Shown here in pieces: positions 29,061 through 36,847 of a stretch of 64,000 nucleotides of DNA; position 1 is the first letter of the stretch, and each line of letters opens with the position of its first letter. Origin of the DNA: Streptococcus canis (GTDB lineage Bacteria > Bacillota > Bacilli > Lactobacillales > Streptococcaceae); assembly GCF_900636575.1 (NCBI RefSeq), contig NZ_LR134293.1, forward strand, positions 421,001 to 485,000. The letters run 5' to 3'. The translations under genes and the position numbers were made by a program. A model generated the notes under the pieces. It saw nothing but the letters and a program-made list of their open reading frames with translations. It was not told the DNA's origin and ran no database searches.

Positions 29061-29535
29061 TCTGTTCTCCTTTGGATAATTCAGCATAAAATATTGGGGC
29101 TGGAGTTGATAAGAGTCCGTGCTTTTGCATGTCCTCCCTCACCAGACGTAACAGAAAGTCATGAATATTACATTCTGCGCTCTTCGCACATTCAGGGTCA
29201 GTAAGTCTGACATATCGGTCAAGATAGCGAAAAAGAGTCGTTTCTATTTTGTTTTTTTCAAAAACATTTGCAGAGGCTTTTTTATCTTTTATCAGCGCCC
29301 CAAGTAGATACTTGATATTAGATTCTACAATTTGTTCATGTCCTTGTTCTTGCTCAATATAGGCTCTTCGTAGATCTTCAAACCCAACCCAAGTCTCTGT
29401 AATGGTAAGTTGTATTGTTTCAAGCATATCGCTTGCGCCTATATTATCTTTACTCAAAAGCCATTGATTCAAGATTTCAAGTTTTTCTTCAATAGTTTTT
29501 AATTCAAATTCAAAACGTTCAAAAAGTTTTTCCAT
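29053..29535 (-). CDS. hypothetical helical protein, 160 aa
   Basis: The protein is mostly helical and charged, with a coiled coil near the start (FERFEFELKTIEEKLEILNQ) and two cysteines close together (PECAKSAECNIHDFL). No family is recognised. It lies just below a 244-bp gap that holds a candidate plus-strand small RNA, and starts the distal part of the leftward operon. Confidence 0.55.
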   Translation of the reverse strand: MEKLFERFEFELKTIEEKLEILNQWLLSKDNIGASDMLETIQLTITETWVGFEDLRRAYIEQEQGHEQIVESNIKYLLGALIKDKKASANVFEKNKIETTLFRYLDRYVRLTDPECAKSAECNIHDFLLRLVREDMQKHGLLSTPAPIFYAELSKGEQNA

Positions 29536-29628
29536 GGTAGTATCCTTTATTTTCTGTGTAGTATTCTTATTGATTGCTTGTTTCTTATACTAGATTCATG
29601 CTAGTTTTAAGGGGTAGCGCCCTGCGTA

Positions 29629-29762
29629 TGGTCAAAATAGCTTCAATATGCTATAATTTAAGACATAAAACCCCTTTAATAATAGCTTGCCTGCTTTATT
29701 AATTGAGTTTAGTTATACTAGTTAAAGGCTTGGAAGTTTGGTCGCTGTCAAAGCCTTTTTTG
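29629..29762 (+). ncRNA. candidate small RNA with its own promoter and terminator
   Basis: On the plus strand TGGTCA (29629-29634), a 17-bp spacer and an extended TATAAT (29652-29657) predict a start near 29,664. AAAGGCTT (29724-29731) pairs with AAGCCTTT (29751-29758) and is followed by T6. This gives a transcript of about 100 nt, antisense to the leftward operon. Its first 30 nt are repeated almost exactly in the integrase leader at 34,262. No ORF is evident. Confidence 0.5.
29666..29695 (+). repeat. 30-bp direct repeat, copy 1 (second copy 34,262-34,291)
   Basis: The two 30-bp copies differ at one position. Copy 2 lies in the 5' leader of the integrase gene just before its ribosome binding site. 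The 3' ten bases (CTTGCCTGCT) also occur inverted at 22180-22189 near attL. Confidence 0.8.
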
Positions 29763-29779
29763 TTGTTCTGGGTTATTGA

Positions 29780-30022
29780 TTAATAATTACCTTGTTCAAT
29801 GTCATTCAAACGCTTTTGCTCTGCTTTGCGATCATAGATTAGCACTTTGTCATCAAGCATAAGCGATACGCCTTCCAATACGTTGAAAATTTCCTGTGTG
29901 ACTGCTTCAAATTGTTCACGATCCACACTAGGTACTTTATCAGCGTAACCCTGTGCTAGTTCAGCAAAATCAACACCTTCATCAATCCATTTCTTTAACT
30001 CTTTGTAAGTTGTTGCTTTCAT
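29780..30022 (-). CDS. hypothetical island protein, 80 aa
   Basis: The ATG at 30022 is chosen because AAAGGAG lies 8 nt before it; an ATG at 30043 would read through that site. The product (MKATTYKELKKWIDEGVDFA onward) is small, acidic and helical with a beta hairpin (LMLDDKVLIYDRKA). No family is recognised. Confidence 0.55.
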   Translation of the reverse strand: MKATTYKELKKWIDEGVDFAELAQGYADKVPSVDREQFEAVTQEIFNVLEGVSLMLDDKVLIYDRKAEQKRLNDIEQGNY

Positions 30023-30035
30023 AGTATTTTCTCCT

Positions 30036-30443
30036 TTATCCATAGAGTTCCGTTAGTTCTTTAAAATACTGATCAGGAATTTCATCCATAGCCACTTGTT
30101 GTAATTGAATGGCCTTTAAACGATTGGTGTCGCTAGCAGTCGGTTTATTAATAATTTCAGCCGTTGCCTGTACTTGCTTGAAATACTCTTCAAGCTTAAG
30201 TTGCCTTCCTGCGGAAACTTCTTCGGATATGGCTTTTCTGTTATTGATAATTTCAAAGGTATCAATTTCACCGTTTGCCATGGTGTAATCAATGTTATTT
30301 CGATACCGCCAAGCTGCCAGCCTAAGCTTGATGTCTTTTTCAGGCCAATCGGGGAGCCGTTCAGCAATCAGCTCTATGCTCATTGTTCCTGTATCGTCAA
30401 ATATCTGATGTAATAATTCTTGTGTAAATGGTGTTCTAGCCAT
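30036..30443 (-). CDS. hypothetical island protein, 135 aa
   Basis: This soluble, mainly helical protein has a helix-turn-helix-like N-terminus (TMSIELIAERLPDWPEKDIKLRLAAW, split here) and a C-terminal coiled segment. It resembles small phage proteins found below antirepressors, but function is unknown. The gene is closely linked to its neighbours on the minus strand. Confidence 0.55.
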   Translation of the reverse strand: MARTPFTQELLHQIFDDTGTMSIELIAERLPDWPEKDIKLRLAAWRYRNNIDYTMANGEIDTFEIINNRKAISEEVSAGRQLKLEEYFKQVQATAEIINKPTASDTNRLKAIQLQQVAMDEIPDQYFKELTELYG

Positions 30444-30463
30444 TTTTTATTTACCTACCTTTC

Positions 30464-31072
30464 TTAATGGGTTGCTCTACTGTAAATAGCGTTTGAAACA
30501 CTGATACCAAGGTCAAATTTATCCTTGATTACCATAAGTTCAACGGTATCATCTAATAACTGCTCTCTATCTTTTAACATTTGTTCAGTCATTTGAGATT
30601 TGCCAATCATCTTTGGTAATCCATACTTATTAGATACCGCTTTATTGGCAATCGTGTTGGCTTTGATAAGGTCAGTCTGTTTAACCTGTTCTAAGCCATT
30701 AACCAGTCTATTCATTGCCTGCTTCTGATGTTCTTTATCTAACATTCTAAACACTTGGAAGCCCTCTAGGCCTGTGCTTTGTCTTAACTGTTTAATGGTT
30801 TCAAATACCCATAATTTAAAGGTTTTGGCTTCCTTCTTACGGCTTGAGAAGATAGTTTCATAAATGCCAAACTCATTAACGATTAACATTTCTTGTTGAC
30901 GCCCTAAACTGTCTGCGACGTGGTTGTTTGAAACAACCTCATCTCCCAAACGTTGTTTAATAAATTTTGGCTTCAGATCTAGTGCTTTAGCAATATCAGC
31001 TAGCACCGCCCACCATTCGCCATTATGCTCTACAAATCGGATAGTATATCCGTTCCATGTTTCTGTTCTCAA
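30464..31072 (-). CDS. phage antirepressor (BRO-N type)
   Basis: This 202-residue protein starts with a BRO-N domain: WNGYTIRFVEHNGEWWAVLA, then DIAKALDLKPKFIKQRL and MLIVNEFGIYETIFSSRKKEAK, the classical antirepressor pattern. The C-terminal half is helical. Such proteins inactivate repressors or modulate lysogeny. It overlaps the Cro-like gene by 50 bp and is the second gene of the leftward operon, where it could help derepress the island. Confidence 0.8.
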   Translation of the reverse strand: MRTETWNGYTIRFVEHNGEWWAVLADIAKALDLKPKFIKQRLGDEVVSNNHVADSLGRQQEMLIVNEFGIYETIFSSRKKEAKTFKLWVFETIKQLRQSTGLEGFQVFRMLDKEHQKQAMNRLVNGLEQVKQTDLIKANTIANKAVSNKYGLPKMIGKSQMTEQMLKDREQLLDDTVELMVIKDKFDLGISVSNAIYSRATH

Positions 31073-31313
31073 TAAGTTGTCCTTTCAACTCTTCTGGTGT
31101 TAGTTCTATTTTTTTCGTACTATCACCTAAAAAAATATCATCTAACTTAACATGATACAACTCTGACAAGTCTTTCAACAGCTCAAAAGGAATTAGAGTA
31201 CTATCTTTTTCGTACTTTGAGATGGTCTGAAAATTCTTGCCTACTTTTTTTGCTACCTGTCGCAAGGTATAACCTGCATTTACTCGACACGCTTTTAGTG
31301 TCCATTGTGTCAT
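31023..31313 (-). CDS. Cro-like XRE regulator
   Basis: This 96-residue protein has an XRE helix-turn-helix (YTLRQVAKKVGKNFQTISKY) and a short C-terminal extension. It is first in the leftward operon and diverges from the repressor gene, as Cro does. Operator-like TTTTCGTACTAT motifs surround both promoters and one lies within this gene. Confidence 0.8.
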   Translation of the reverse strand: MTQWTLKACRVNAGYTLRQVAKKVGKNFQTISKYEKDSTLIPFELLKDLSELYHVKLDDIFLGDSTKKIELTPEELKGQLIENRNMERIYYPICRA

Positions 31314-31342
31314 TTTTTAACTCCTTTCAAAAGTGATAAAAC

Positions 31343-31429
31343 AATAGTACTATTATTTTCGTACTTGGTCAAGTGCTTTTGAACAAAAGTTTTATTTTTT
31401 TCGTACTATGTCGTTTTTTGTGTTATAAT
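31343..31429. promoter_or_regulatory. divergent promoters and repeated operators of the island switch
   Basis: Leftward promoter: TTGACC (31367-31372 region, minus strand) and TACTAT at 17 bp. Rightward promoter: TCGTAC (31401-31406) and TATAAT (31424-31429), also at 17 bp. Operator-like copies are AATAGTACTATT (31343-31354), TTTTCGTACT (31356-31365) and TTTTCGTACTAT (31398-31409). A further copy lies at 31112-31123 inside the Cro-like gene. Copies overlap both promoters, so one repressor could control both directions. Confidence 0.75.
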
Positions 31430-31464
31430 CAAAATAGAAAATTAGTGAAATGGAGGGGAATCAC

Positions 31465-32007
31465 TTGGCAAAGAATAGCCCGCAGGATATAAAAAATAGG
31501 GAATACTTTTCTGATAATCTTAACAGAATTATGAAAGAAAAAGGAGTCCGGCAAATTGATTTACATAATAATACAGATATCCCAAAAAGCACGATAACTG
31601 GGTACGTAAAGGGAAAATCCTTGCCTACACCGGGGAATCTTCAAAAAATAGCTGATTTTTTAAATATAAAAAAATCCGATTTAGATTTACGTTTTAATCC
31701 AAGGGAGGAAAATCCACAAATAAAATTAATTGATTCATGGTTGAATGGTCTAATGGAGTTATCTAACATCGAAAGTTCGGTTACTGAAAACGGCGATGCT
31801 TCTTCCAAGACTGTGGGAGAGATGCTTGATTACTACAGCAAAGTAAGCATTATCGGATTAGAATTTATAAGAGCATTTGAAAACGGTGAAACAAAAATAG
31901 AGGCTGAAAAAAGATTATCTAAAAAATACACGAAAAAAGATATTGTGGTTGCTTTGCGACTTTTGAAAAATATGGCTCTCCATCACTCGAGTGATAAAGT
32001 AGACTAA
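31465..32007 (+). CDS. XRE-family island repressor (CI/Stl-like)
   Basis: This protein of about 180 residues has an N-terminal helix-turn-helix (RQIDLHNNTDIPKSTITGYV) and a C-terminal helical domain without the Ser-Lys autocleavage motifs of LexA-type repressors. The start is a TTG at 31465, 6 nt after GGAGGGG. The ATG at 31450 lies upstream of that site with no ribosome binding site of its own. Lack of an autoprotease domain suggests derepression by a partner protein, as for SaPI Stl, rather than by SOS; this is inference. Confidence 0.8.
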   Translation: MAKNSPQDIKNREYFSDNLNRIMKEKGVRQIDLHNNTDIPKSTITGYVKGKSLPTPGNLQKIADFLNIKKSDLDLRFNPREENPQIKLIDSWLNGLMELSNIESSVTENGDASSKTVGEMLDYYSKVSIIGLEFIRAFENGETKIEAEKRLSKKYTKKDIVVALRLLKNMALHHSSDKVD

Positions 32008-32038
32008 CCCACGCGCCACGGTGTGAAAATCCTAAATA

Positions 32039-32071
32039 CCTAATCAGTTTATTTCTGAATTAGAGGTTTTT
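32039..32071 (+). terminator. probable terminator after the repressor gene
   Basis: CTAATCAG and CTGAATTAG arms are followed by a T-rich tract on the plus strand. The remaining gene-free stretch to 32,262 holds GCGCGTG motifs but no ORF that I can support. Confidence 0.5.
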
Positions 32072-32262
32072 AGAGATTTCTGCGCGTGCTTCCCTCATGC
32101 TTCAGCAAGTCCGCTGGCCTTGTCTAAACCTTGTCACTTTTTAGGGTGGATAAAATGGCCGATTTTCTTTTTAAGACGTCAGCAATGTCATCTTTTCAAG
32201 GTGTCTAAAATTACTATGATACTTTGCTATTAAGAAATACATAATAAAGAAAGTGTGAAAAT

Positions 32263-32538
32263 ATGGATGAATTAATGCAACAAATGGCTGATAAATTCGG
32301 TGACATGGTCCAGGCTGTAATCATTGAAAAAATAAAAGTCATTGATATTGATCAGACATTACCCATGGAACTTAACCAAAAACAATTGGCAACTTTGCTC
32401 GGTTGTTCTACAAGTCGTTTACCTGAATTTATTTATCGGAAAGATTTTCCTAAGATTGATAGAGGATATGGAAGAAGATTAGCCTTTCCAAGAGATGCCG
32501 TGAGAGAATGGTATAACAATAACTGGCACAAGTTATAA
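32263..32538 (+). CDS. AlpA/excisionase-like DNA-binding protein
   Basis: This 91-residue protein has its DNA-binding domain in the C-terminal half: LNQKQLATLLGCSTSRLPEF, then a wing with GYGRRLAFPRDAVREWY. This is the AlpA/MerR-type excisionase pattern. In PICIs an AlpA homologue lies beside the repressor and integrase and controls integrase or excision. Here it is between the repressor and the cargo gene, reading toward the integrase. Confidence 0.65.
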   Translation: MDELMQQMADKFGDMVQAVIIEKIKVIDIDQTLPMELNQKQLATLLGCSTSRLPEFIYRKDFPKIDRGYGRRLAFPRDAVREWYNNNWHKL

Positions 32539-32571
32539 ACAAATTAACTAAGATGATTTTTAAACTTTCCC

Positions 32572-32703
32572 GCGCGTGTGCGAATGTGTGTGCGAATTGA
32601 TTGTTATCGACAAATCCTTTAATAACGCCTTTTTCTAACAGGAAACAAACTTATTAGTCTGCGCGTGTGCGAATGCGTGTGCGAATGCGTGTGCGAATTG
32701 ATT
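32572..32703 (+). repeat. GCGTGTGCGAAT repeat clusters upstream of the AlbA-type gene
   Basis: A first cluster (32572-32603) and a second (32661-32703) both start GCGCGTGTGCGAAT and end in GCGAATTGATTG. In the second the 12-mer GCGTGTGCGAAT is repeated in tandem. GC-rich motifs of this sort are unusual in the surrounding AT-rich sequence. The repeats lie just before the gene's ribosome binding site. Confidence 0.75.
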
Positions 32704-32712
32704 GGAGAAAAA

Positions 32713-34227
32713 ATGAGAAAATACGATATACAAAAATTGTTATTATCAGGGGAGAATCAAAGTGTCGAATTTAAAGAAGCTAAAAATTCTTTCCCTAAAG
32801 ACGGTATGAAAACAATTTGTTCCTTCGCTAATACAAATAATGGTCTGTTAATTCTAGGGGTCTCAGAAAACACAAAGAGTAAAGATTTTTATATTTCCGG
32901 CGTTAATGATTCCGATAAAGTACTGGACGAATTATATAGTTTACTTAATAACCCTAAGAAAATTAATAGAAATGTGATTAATGAAGAAAGTGTTGAAGTC
33001 ACAAATATAAAAGGAAAAGAGATTATCATTATCTCTGTTAACAAGGTTGACTACAAGGATAAACCTATATATCTTAATGACAATATAGCATCTACCTATT
33101 TTCGTCAGGGGACTGGTGATTTTAGGTGTTCACAAGAACAAATCAATGCGATGCTAAGAGATTCTGCAAAAGAAAGTTTTGATAGTACACTTGTTCAGGA
33201 TTTCTCTATTTTAGATTTAGATAGAGAAACAATAAACCGTTATAGAGAAAAGTTCGATAATATTAATGCTGAACACCCTTTTTCCAAATTAGACACCGAG
33301 CAATTTCTCTTAAAAATAAACGCTCTACGAAGAGATCGTACAGACAATAAAATAAAACCAACTGTGGCTGGATTATTAATTTTTGGAACACATAATGCCA
33401 TAAAAGAGTTTATTCCTCACTATAACGTAGAATATGTTTTAAAAGAATTTACCGAAAATAATCGATTTAAAGACCGAGTAATTTATGATGGTACGTGGGG
33501 AGAAGATAATCTTTTTAATTTCTTTCACCTAGTTATCGAAAAATTGTATCTAACTTTAAATGACAACTCTAACATTCAAGAAAATTCTATGAATAGAATT
33601 GGGATTTCAAAGTTACGAATTGCAATTCGTGAGGCATTCGTTAACAGCCTTATTCATAGTGATTATAAAAGCGAAAAAGGGATAATGGTAATTAGATATT
33701 CTGATAGATATATATTCACAAATGGCGGAACACTTAGAATTGACCTAAAGGACTTTTTTAGTGGGGCACATTCTGATCCAAGAAACTACTTAATACAAGA
33801 AACTTTTAGGTTTTTAAATTTATGTGAAAAAGCGGGAACTGGTATCCCTAAAATAATGGAAGCAGTTAAAGAGAGTCATTTAAAGTATCCCAAATTACGA
33901 ACTGAATTAGACTCAGTTGAACTTACATTATGGGATACTTCCCTTATAGATAACCTAGATATTGATAACGAATATGAGAAAAAAATATTAGAGTTAATAA
34001 TCGAAAACCGTTTCATAACAAGAGAGACTTTGGAAGAAAAACTAAAAATCCATAAAAATACAATTTTAAAATATTTAAAAAAATTAGTGGAAAAACAAGC
34101 TATCAATAAATTCAAATCTGGTAGACAATACGTATACTTTATTGCACAAAACCAAGATCCTGAATTTCAAAAATATAACCACATTGATGCTATGTATTCT
34201 CTACTAGAAGAAATGAAACGAAAATAA
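32713..34227 (+). CDS. Schlafen AlbA_2 domain / ATP-binding regulator, island cargo
   Basis: This 504-residue protein begins MRKYDIQKLLLSGENQSVEF, an AlbA_2 (Schlafen-type) domain. A GHKL-type ATP-binding segment (REAFVNSLIHSDY, later TNGGTLR and EKAGTGIPKI) and a C-terminal winged helix (IHKNTILKYLKKLVEKQ) follow. The start at 32713 follows TTGGAG; a longer in-frame reading would translate the repeat cluster as alternating MCECVC and is rejected. Such proteins are annotated as regulators or RecG-like. Position between regulator and integrase, and AT-rich codon use, suggest accessory cargo such as a defence or helper-interaction gene (inference). Confidence 0.75.
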   Translation: MRKYDIQKLLLSGENQSVEFKEAKNSFPKDGMKTICSFANTNNGLLILGVSENTKSKDFYISGVNDSDKVLDELYSLLNNPKKINRNVINEESVEVTNIKGKEIIIISVNKVDYKDKPIYLNDNIASTYFRQGTGDFRCSQEQINAMLRDSAKESFDSTLVQDFSILDLDRETINRYREKFDNINAEHPFSKLDTEQFLLKINALRRDRTDNKIKPTVAGLLIFGTHNAIKEFIPHYNVEYVLKEFTENNRFKDRVIYDGTWGEDNLFNFFHLVIEKLYLTLNDNSNIQENSMNRIGISKLRIAIREAFVNSLIHSDYKSEKGIMVIRYSDRYIFTNGGTLRIDLKDFFSGAHSDPRNYLIQETFRFLNLCEKAGTGIPKIMEAVKESHLKYPKLRTELDSVELTLWDTSLIDNLDIDNEYEKKILELIIENRFITRETLEEKLKIHKNTILKYLKKLVEKQAINKFKSGRQYVYFIAQNQDPEFQKYNHIDAMYSLLEEMKRK

Positions 34228-34261
34228 AGACCTTCTCGTAAGCCCTGACATGATATAAACC

Positions 34262-34291
34262 TAAAACCCTTTTAATAATAGCTTGCCTGCT
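34262..34291 (+). repeat. 30-bp direct repeat, copy 2, in the integrase leader
   Basis: This copy is identical to 29,666-29,695 except at one base. It ends two bases before the GGAAAGG ribosome binding site region of the integrase gene. Confidence 0.8.
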
Positions 34292-34310
34292 GATGGAAAG
34301 GTTTATGATC

Positions 34311-35456
34311 ATGAAGATAACAGAACATAAAAAAAAAAACGGTACAATCGTTTATCGTGCCAGTATTTATCTAGGTATTGACCAGGTAACAGGTAAGAGA
34401 GTAAAAACCAGTCTCACCGGAAGGATACAGACAGAAGTTAAGCAAAAAGCCAAACACACGCAGTTTGACTTCCTGTCTAATGGTTCTACAATACATAAAG
34501 AAGCACAGATTAGGAATTATCAAGAGTTGGCAGAACTATGGCTAAAGAGTTATCAGCTCACCGTTAAGCCACAGACTTATGAAAGCACTAAATTGCTGCT
34601 TAAAAATCATATTCTGCCCGTTTTCGGTAATATGAAGTTAGAAAGGATAACTCCTAGCTTTGTTCAACAATTTGCCAATAAACTAGCACACACCTTAGTA
34701 AATTTTAAGGTTGCTTGCTCTATTAACCGCAGAATTCTCCAATATGCGGTACTATTGCAACTTATTCCTTATAATCCAGCTAGGGAAATCATTATCCCTA
34801 AAAAGCAAAAGAAATCAGCCGATAGGGTAAAATTTATTAATCCTCAAAATCTAAAAGCATTGCTCGACTATATGGAAACATTAGCACCAACCAAATATCA
34901 ATATTATTATGATAACGTCCTTTATCGCTTTTTGTTAGCCACTGGTTGCCGTTTTGGTGAAGCGGTAGCTCTCGAATGGTCTGATATTGATTTAGAAGCT
35001 GGTACCGTTAGTATCTCAAAGACGTATAACCGACAAATCAATCAAATCAGCACACCCAAGACAAAATCCGGTAAGCGTATCATTAGTATTGATAACAAAC
35101 TAGTCCTACTGTTAAAACAATATAGGAATAGACAAAGATTAATTTTTATAGAAATCGGTGCGCATGCTCCTAAAGTCATTTTTGCTAGTCCAACCCTAAC
35201 ATACGCGAGTAGTGACGTTAGATCAAAAGCATTAGCACACCGCTGCAAAGAAATAGGTATCCCTCGCTTTACCTTTCACGCTTTTAGACATACTCACGCT
35301 AGTTTATTGCTGAACGCCGGTATCAGTTACAAAGAACTACAACACCGATTAGGTCACTCCAATATCAAAATGACCTTAGACACGTACGGACATATCTCAA
35401 AAGAAAAAGAAAAGGAAGCTGTTTCCTATTTTGAGAAAGCTATAAATAACCTGTAA
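34311..35456 (+). CDS. int: tyrosine-type site-specific integrase of the tyrS island
   Basis: This 381-residue phage-type integrase has an N-terminal arm-binding domain (VYRASIYLGIDQVTGKRVKT) and a core-binding SAM-like domain. The catalytic domain has Arg in GCRFGEAVALEW, HAFRHTH, LGHSN and the nucleophile in TLDTYGH. Start at 34311 (MKITEHKKKN) is 9 nt after GGAAAGG; ATGs at 34293 and 34305 are alternatives. attR lies 80 bp downstream. It should catalyse integration at the tyrS 3' end. Confidence 0.92.
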   Translation: MKITEHKKKNGTIVYRASIYLGIDQVTGKRVKTSLTGRIQTEVKQKAKHTQFDFLSNGSTIHKEAQIRNYQELAELWLKSYQLTVKPQTYESTKLLLKNHILPVFGNMKLERITPSFVQQFANKLAHTLVNFKVACSINRRILQYAVLLQLIPYNPAREIIIPKKQKKSADRVKFINPQNLKALLDYMETLAPTKYQYYYDNVLYRFLLATGCRFGEAVALEWSDIDLEAGTVSISKTYNRQINQISTPKTKSGKRIISIDNKLVLLLKQYRNRQRLIFIEIGAHAPKVIFASPTLTYASSDVRSKALAHRCKEIGIPRFTFHAFRHTHASLLLNAGISYKELQHRLGHSNIKMTLDTYGHISKEKEKEAVSYFEKAINNL

Positions 35457-35465
35457 GTCCACAAA
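35455..35465 (+). repeat. AAGTCCACAAA repeat near attR
   Basis: This is the third copy of the element-end repeat seen twice near attL; it overlaps the integrase stop codon. Confidence 0.5.
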
Positions 35466-35536
35466 AATAAAAATAAGAAGACCGAAACCACTCAAACACT
35501 TGTTTTATAAGGGTTTGTAACAACAGTAAGTAAAGT

Positions 35537-35547
35537 TACGCTGTTCT
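35537..35547 (+). repeat. attR core of the tyrS island
   Basis: TACGCTGTTCT repeats the attL core. Continuing in the tyrS phase it reads YAVLTY then TAG, the likely original C-terminus of TyrS. Confidence 0.75.
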
Positions 35548-35570
35548 CACTTACTAGATAACCCATTAAA

Positions 35571-35590
35571 CGAGCTCTGGCTCGGTTTTT
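35571..35590 (+). terminator. displaced tyrS terminator
   Basis: CGAGC TCTG GCTCG followed by GTTTTT. It lies 24 bp after the displaced tyrS stop and before the HIT gene, so it was probably the native tyrS terminator before the island entered. Confidence 0.75.
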
Positions 35591-35607
35591 CATAAGGAGA
35601 TTCACCT

Positions 35608-35991
35608 ATGACAGAATGTAACTTTTGCCATCAGCTCAAAGCAAGTCAGCTACTGACTCAAAGTCGCTATTTCAAGGTTGTTTTTGATATTGATCCTATC
35701 CAAAAAGGGCACCTTTTACTGATTTCCAAAGACCATTACACTAGTTTGACACAACTGCCAAAGGAAGTGCGCTATGATCTCATCGACTTACAAACCGCTC
35801 TAGTTGCTAAGCTAGAGCAGCACCTTCCCATTTCAGGCGTCACTAGCGTCAGCAATGACAAGGAGTTGATGGATGAGGGGACTCATTTTCACCTTCATTT
35901 GATCCCTCGCTTAACTAATGATAGCTTTTGGGAGGGCATCACCATTAATCAAGAAAATTGGGATCTTACGCCTTTTTTAACACATTTATAA
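35608..35991 (+). CDS. HIT family hydrolase
   Basis: This 127-residue protein carries the histidine triad HFHLHLIP near residue 94 and an N-terminal CNFCHQL segment. HIT enzymes hydrolyse nucleotide conjugates such as AMP-lysine or Ap4A in the cytoplasm; the physiological substrate here is unknown. AAGGAG precedes the ATG. It lies between the island and the convergent adc operon. Confidence 0.88.
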   Translation: MTECNFCHQLKASQLLTQSRYFKVVFDIDPIQKGHLLLISKDHYTSLTQLPKEVRYDLIDLQTALVAKLEQHLPISGVTSVSNDKELMDEGTHFHLHLIPRLTNDSFWEGITINQENWDLTPFLTHL

Positions 35992-35993
35992 AT

Positions 35994-36027
35994 AAATCCT
36001 CACATGTTAAACATGTGAGGATTTTTT
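35994..36027. terminator. bidirectional terminator between HIT gene and adcB
   Basis: AATCCTCACATG pairs with CATGTGAGGATT around TTAAA, with T tract on the plus strand. It serves the two convergent genes. Confidence 0.85.
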
Positions 36028-36031
36028 CTGA

Positions 36032-36847
36032 TTAAACTAACCGTTTTTTAAGCATTCCACTTAGACTAACTATGAGGAAAATACTAATGAAAATCATGGT
36101 AATGGTGGCACTAGCTGGCGTTTCAAAGAAATAAGATAAGAAAATGCCAGATAACATACCGCTAAAACCGATGACAATTCCTAGTAAGATAACTGTTTTA
36201 AAGTTTTTCCCCAGTCTCATGGCAATGCTTGCTGGCAAAACCATAATAGTAGAAACCAAAAGTGCTCCTGCTGCTGGAATGGTCAAAGCAATAGCAACCC
36301 CAGTAACGATATTGAATAAGACAGACATCAGACGCACCGGCAGACCATCTACAAAAGCAGTATCTTCATCAAAGGTCAGAATGTACATCGGCCTGATGAA
36401 AAGAATGGTTAAGACCAAAATAATCACTGCAATAACGAACAAAGCAAAAACCTGCTCCATACTAATGGTGATAATAGATCCAAAAAGATATTGTTCCAAA
36501 CTCATGTTGGAGGAGCTGGTTGACTTGCTCATGATAATCAAGGATAAGGCCAAACCAAGCGACATCAAAATAGCCGTCGAAATTTCCATGTAGTGTTTAT
36601 AAACCACACGCAAGTACTCTAACAAAATAGCGGCCAAAACAACAACAATAATGGTTGTGATGGTTGGGGAAATACCAAGGACTACTCCAAATGCTACCCC
36701 GGCCAAAGAAACGTGGCTAAGGGTATCACTCATCAAACTCTGACGACGCAAAATGAGAAAAATTCCCAAAATTGGAGCAAAAATACTGATTGCCACAACA
36801 GCCATTACCGCCCTTTGCATAAAGTCATAGGACAAAATATCAAGCAT
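36032..36847 (-). CDS. adcB: zinc ABC transporter permease AdcB
   Basis: This 271-residue ZnuB-type permease has eight or nine hydrophobic segments and the family motif [18 protein letters not shown] early in the sequence. It forms the membrane channel for Zn2+ supplied by AdcA-type binding proteins. I start at 36847 ([11 protein letters not shown]), 8 nt after GGAGG and overlapping the adcC end by 8 bp; upstream in-frame ATGs are inside adcC. It is the third gene of adcRCB. Confidence 0.92.
   Translation of the reverse strand: MLDILSYDFMQRAVMAVVAISIFAPILGIFLILRRQSLMSDTLSHVSLAGVAFGVVLGISPTITTIIVVVLAAILLEYLRVVYKHYMEISTAILMSLGLALSLIIMSKSTSSSNMSLEQYLFGSIITISMEQVFALFVIAVIILVLTILFIRPMYILTFDEDTAFVDGLPVRLMSVLFNIVTGVAIALTIPAAGALLVSTIMVLPASIAMRLGKNFKTVILLGIVIGFSGMLSGIFLSYFFETPASATITMIFISIFLIVSLSGMLKKRLV

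Larger units (their letters stand above)
21963..35547. mobile_element. PICI-like chromosomal island integrated in the 3' end of tyrS
   Basis: The 13.6-kb segment is flanked by TACGCTGTTCT direct repeats. It carries a tyrosine integrase at the right end, a divergent repressor/Cro-type switch at 31.3 kb, a leftward operon with antirepressor, primase, helicase and iteron origin, then ArpU and sigma-like regulators and a toxin-antitoxin pair. This is the architecture of phage-inducible chromosomal islands. No capsid, tail, lysis, portal or terminase gene is present, and total size is right for a satellite. A defective prophage is the alternative. Confidence 0.8.

Noticed and set aside
32665..32712. 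Upstream start for the AlbA-type protein encoding an MCECVCECVC repeat
   Set aside because: It translates the DNA repeat cluster; the TTGGAG site before 32713 gives a normal N-terminus.
21963..35547. Complete prophage
   Set aside because: No portal, capsid, tail, holin or lysin genes, and the size fits a satellite island.
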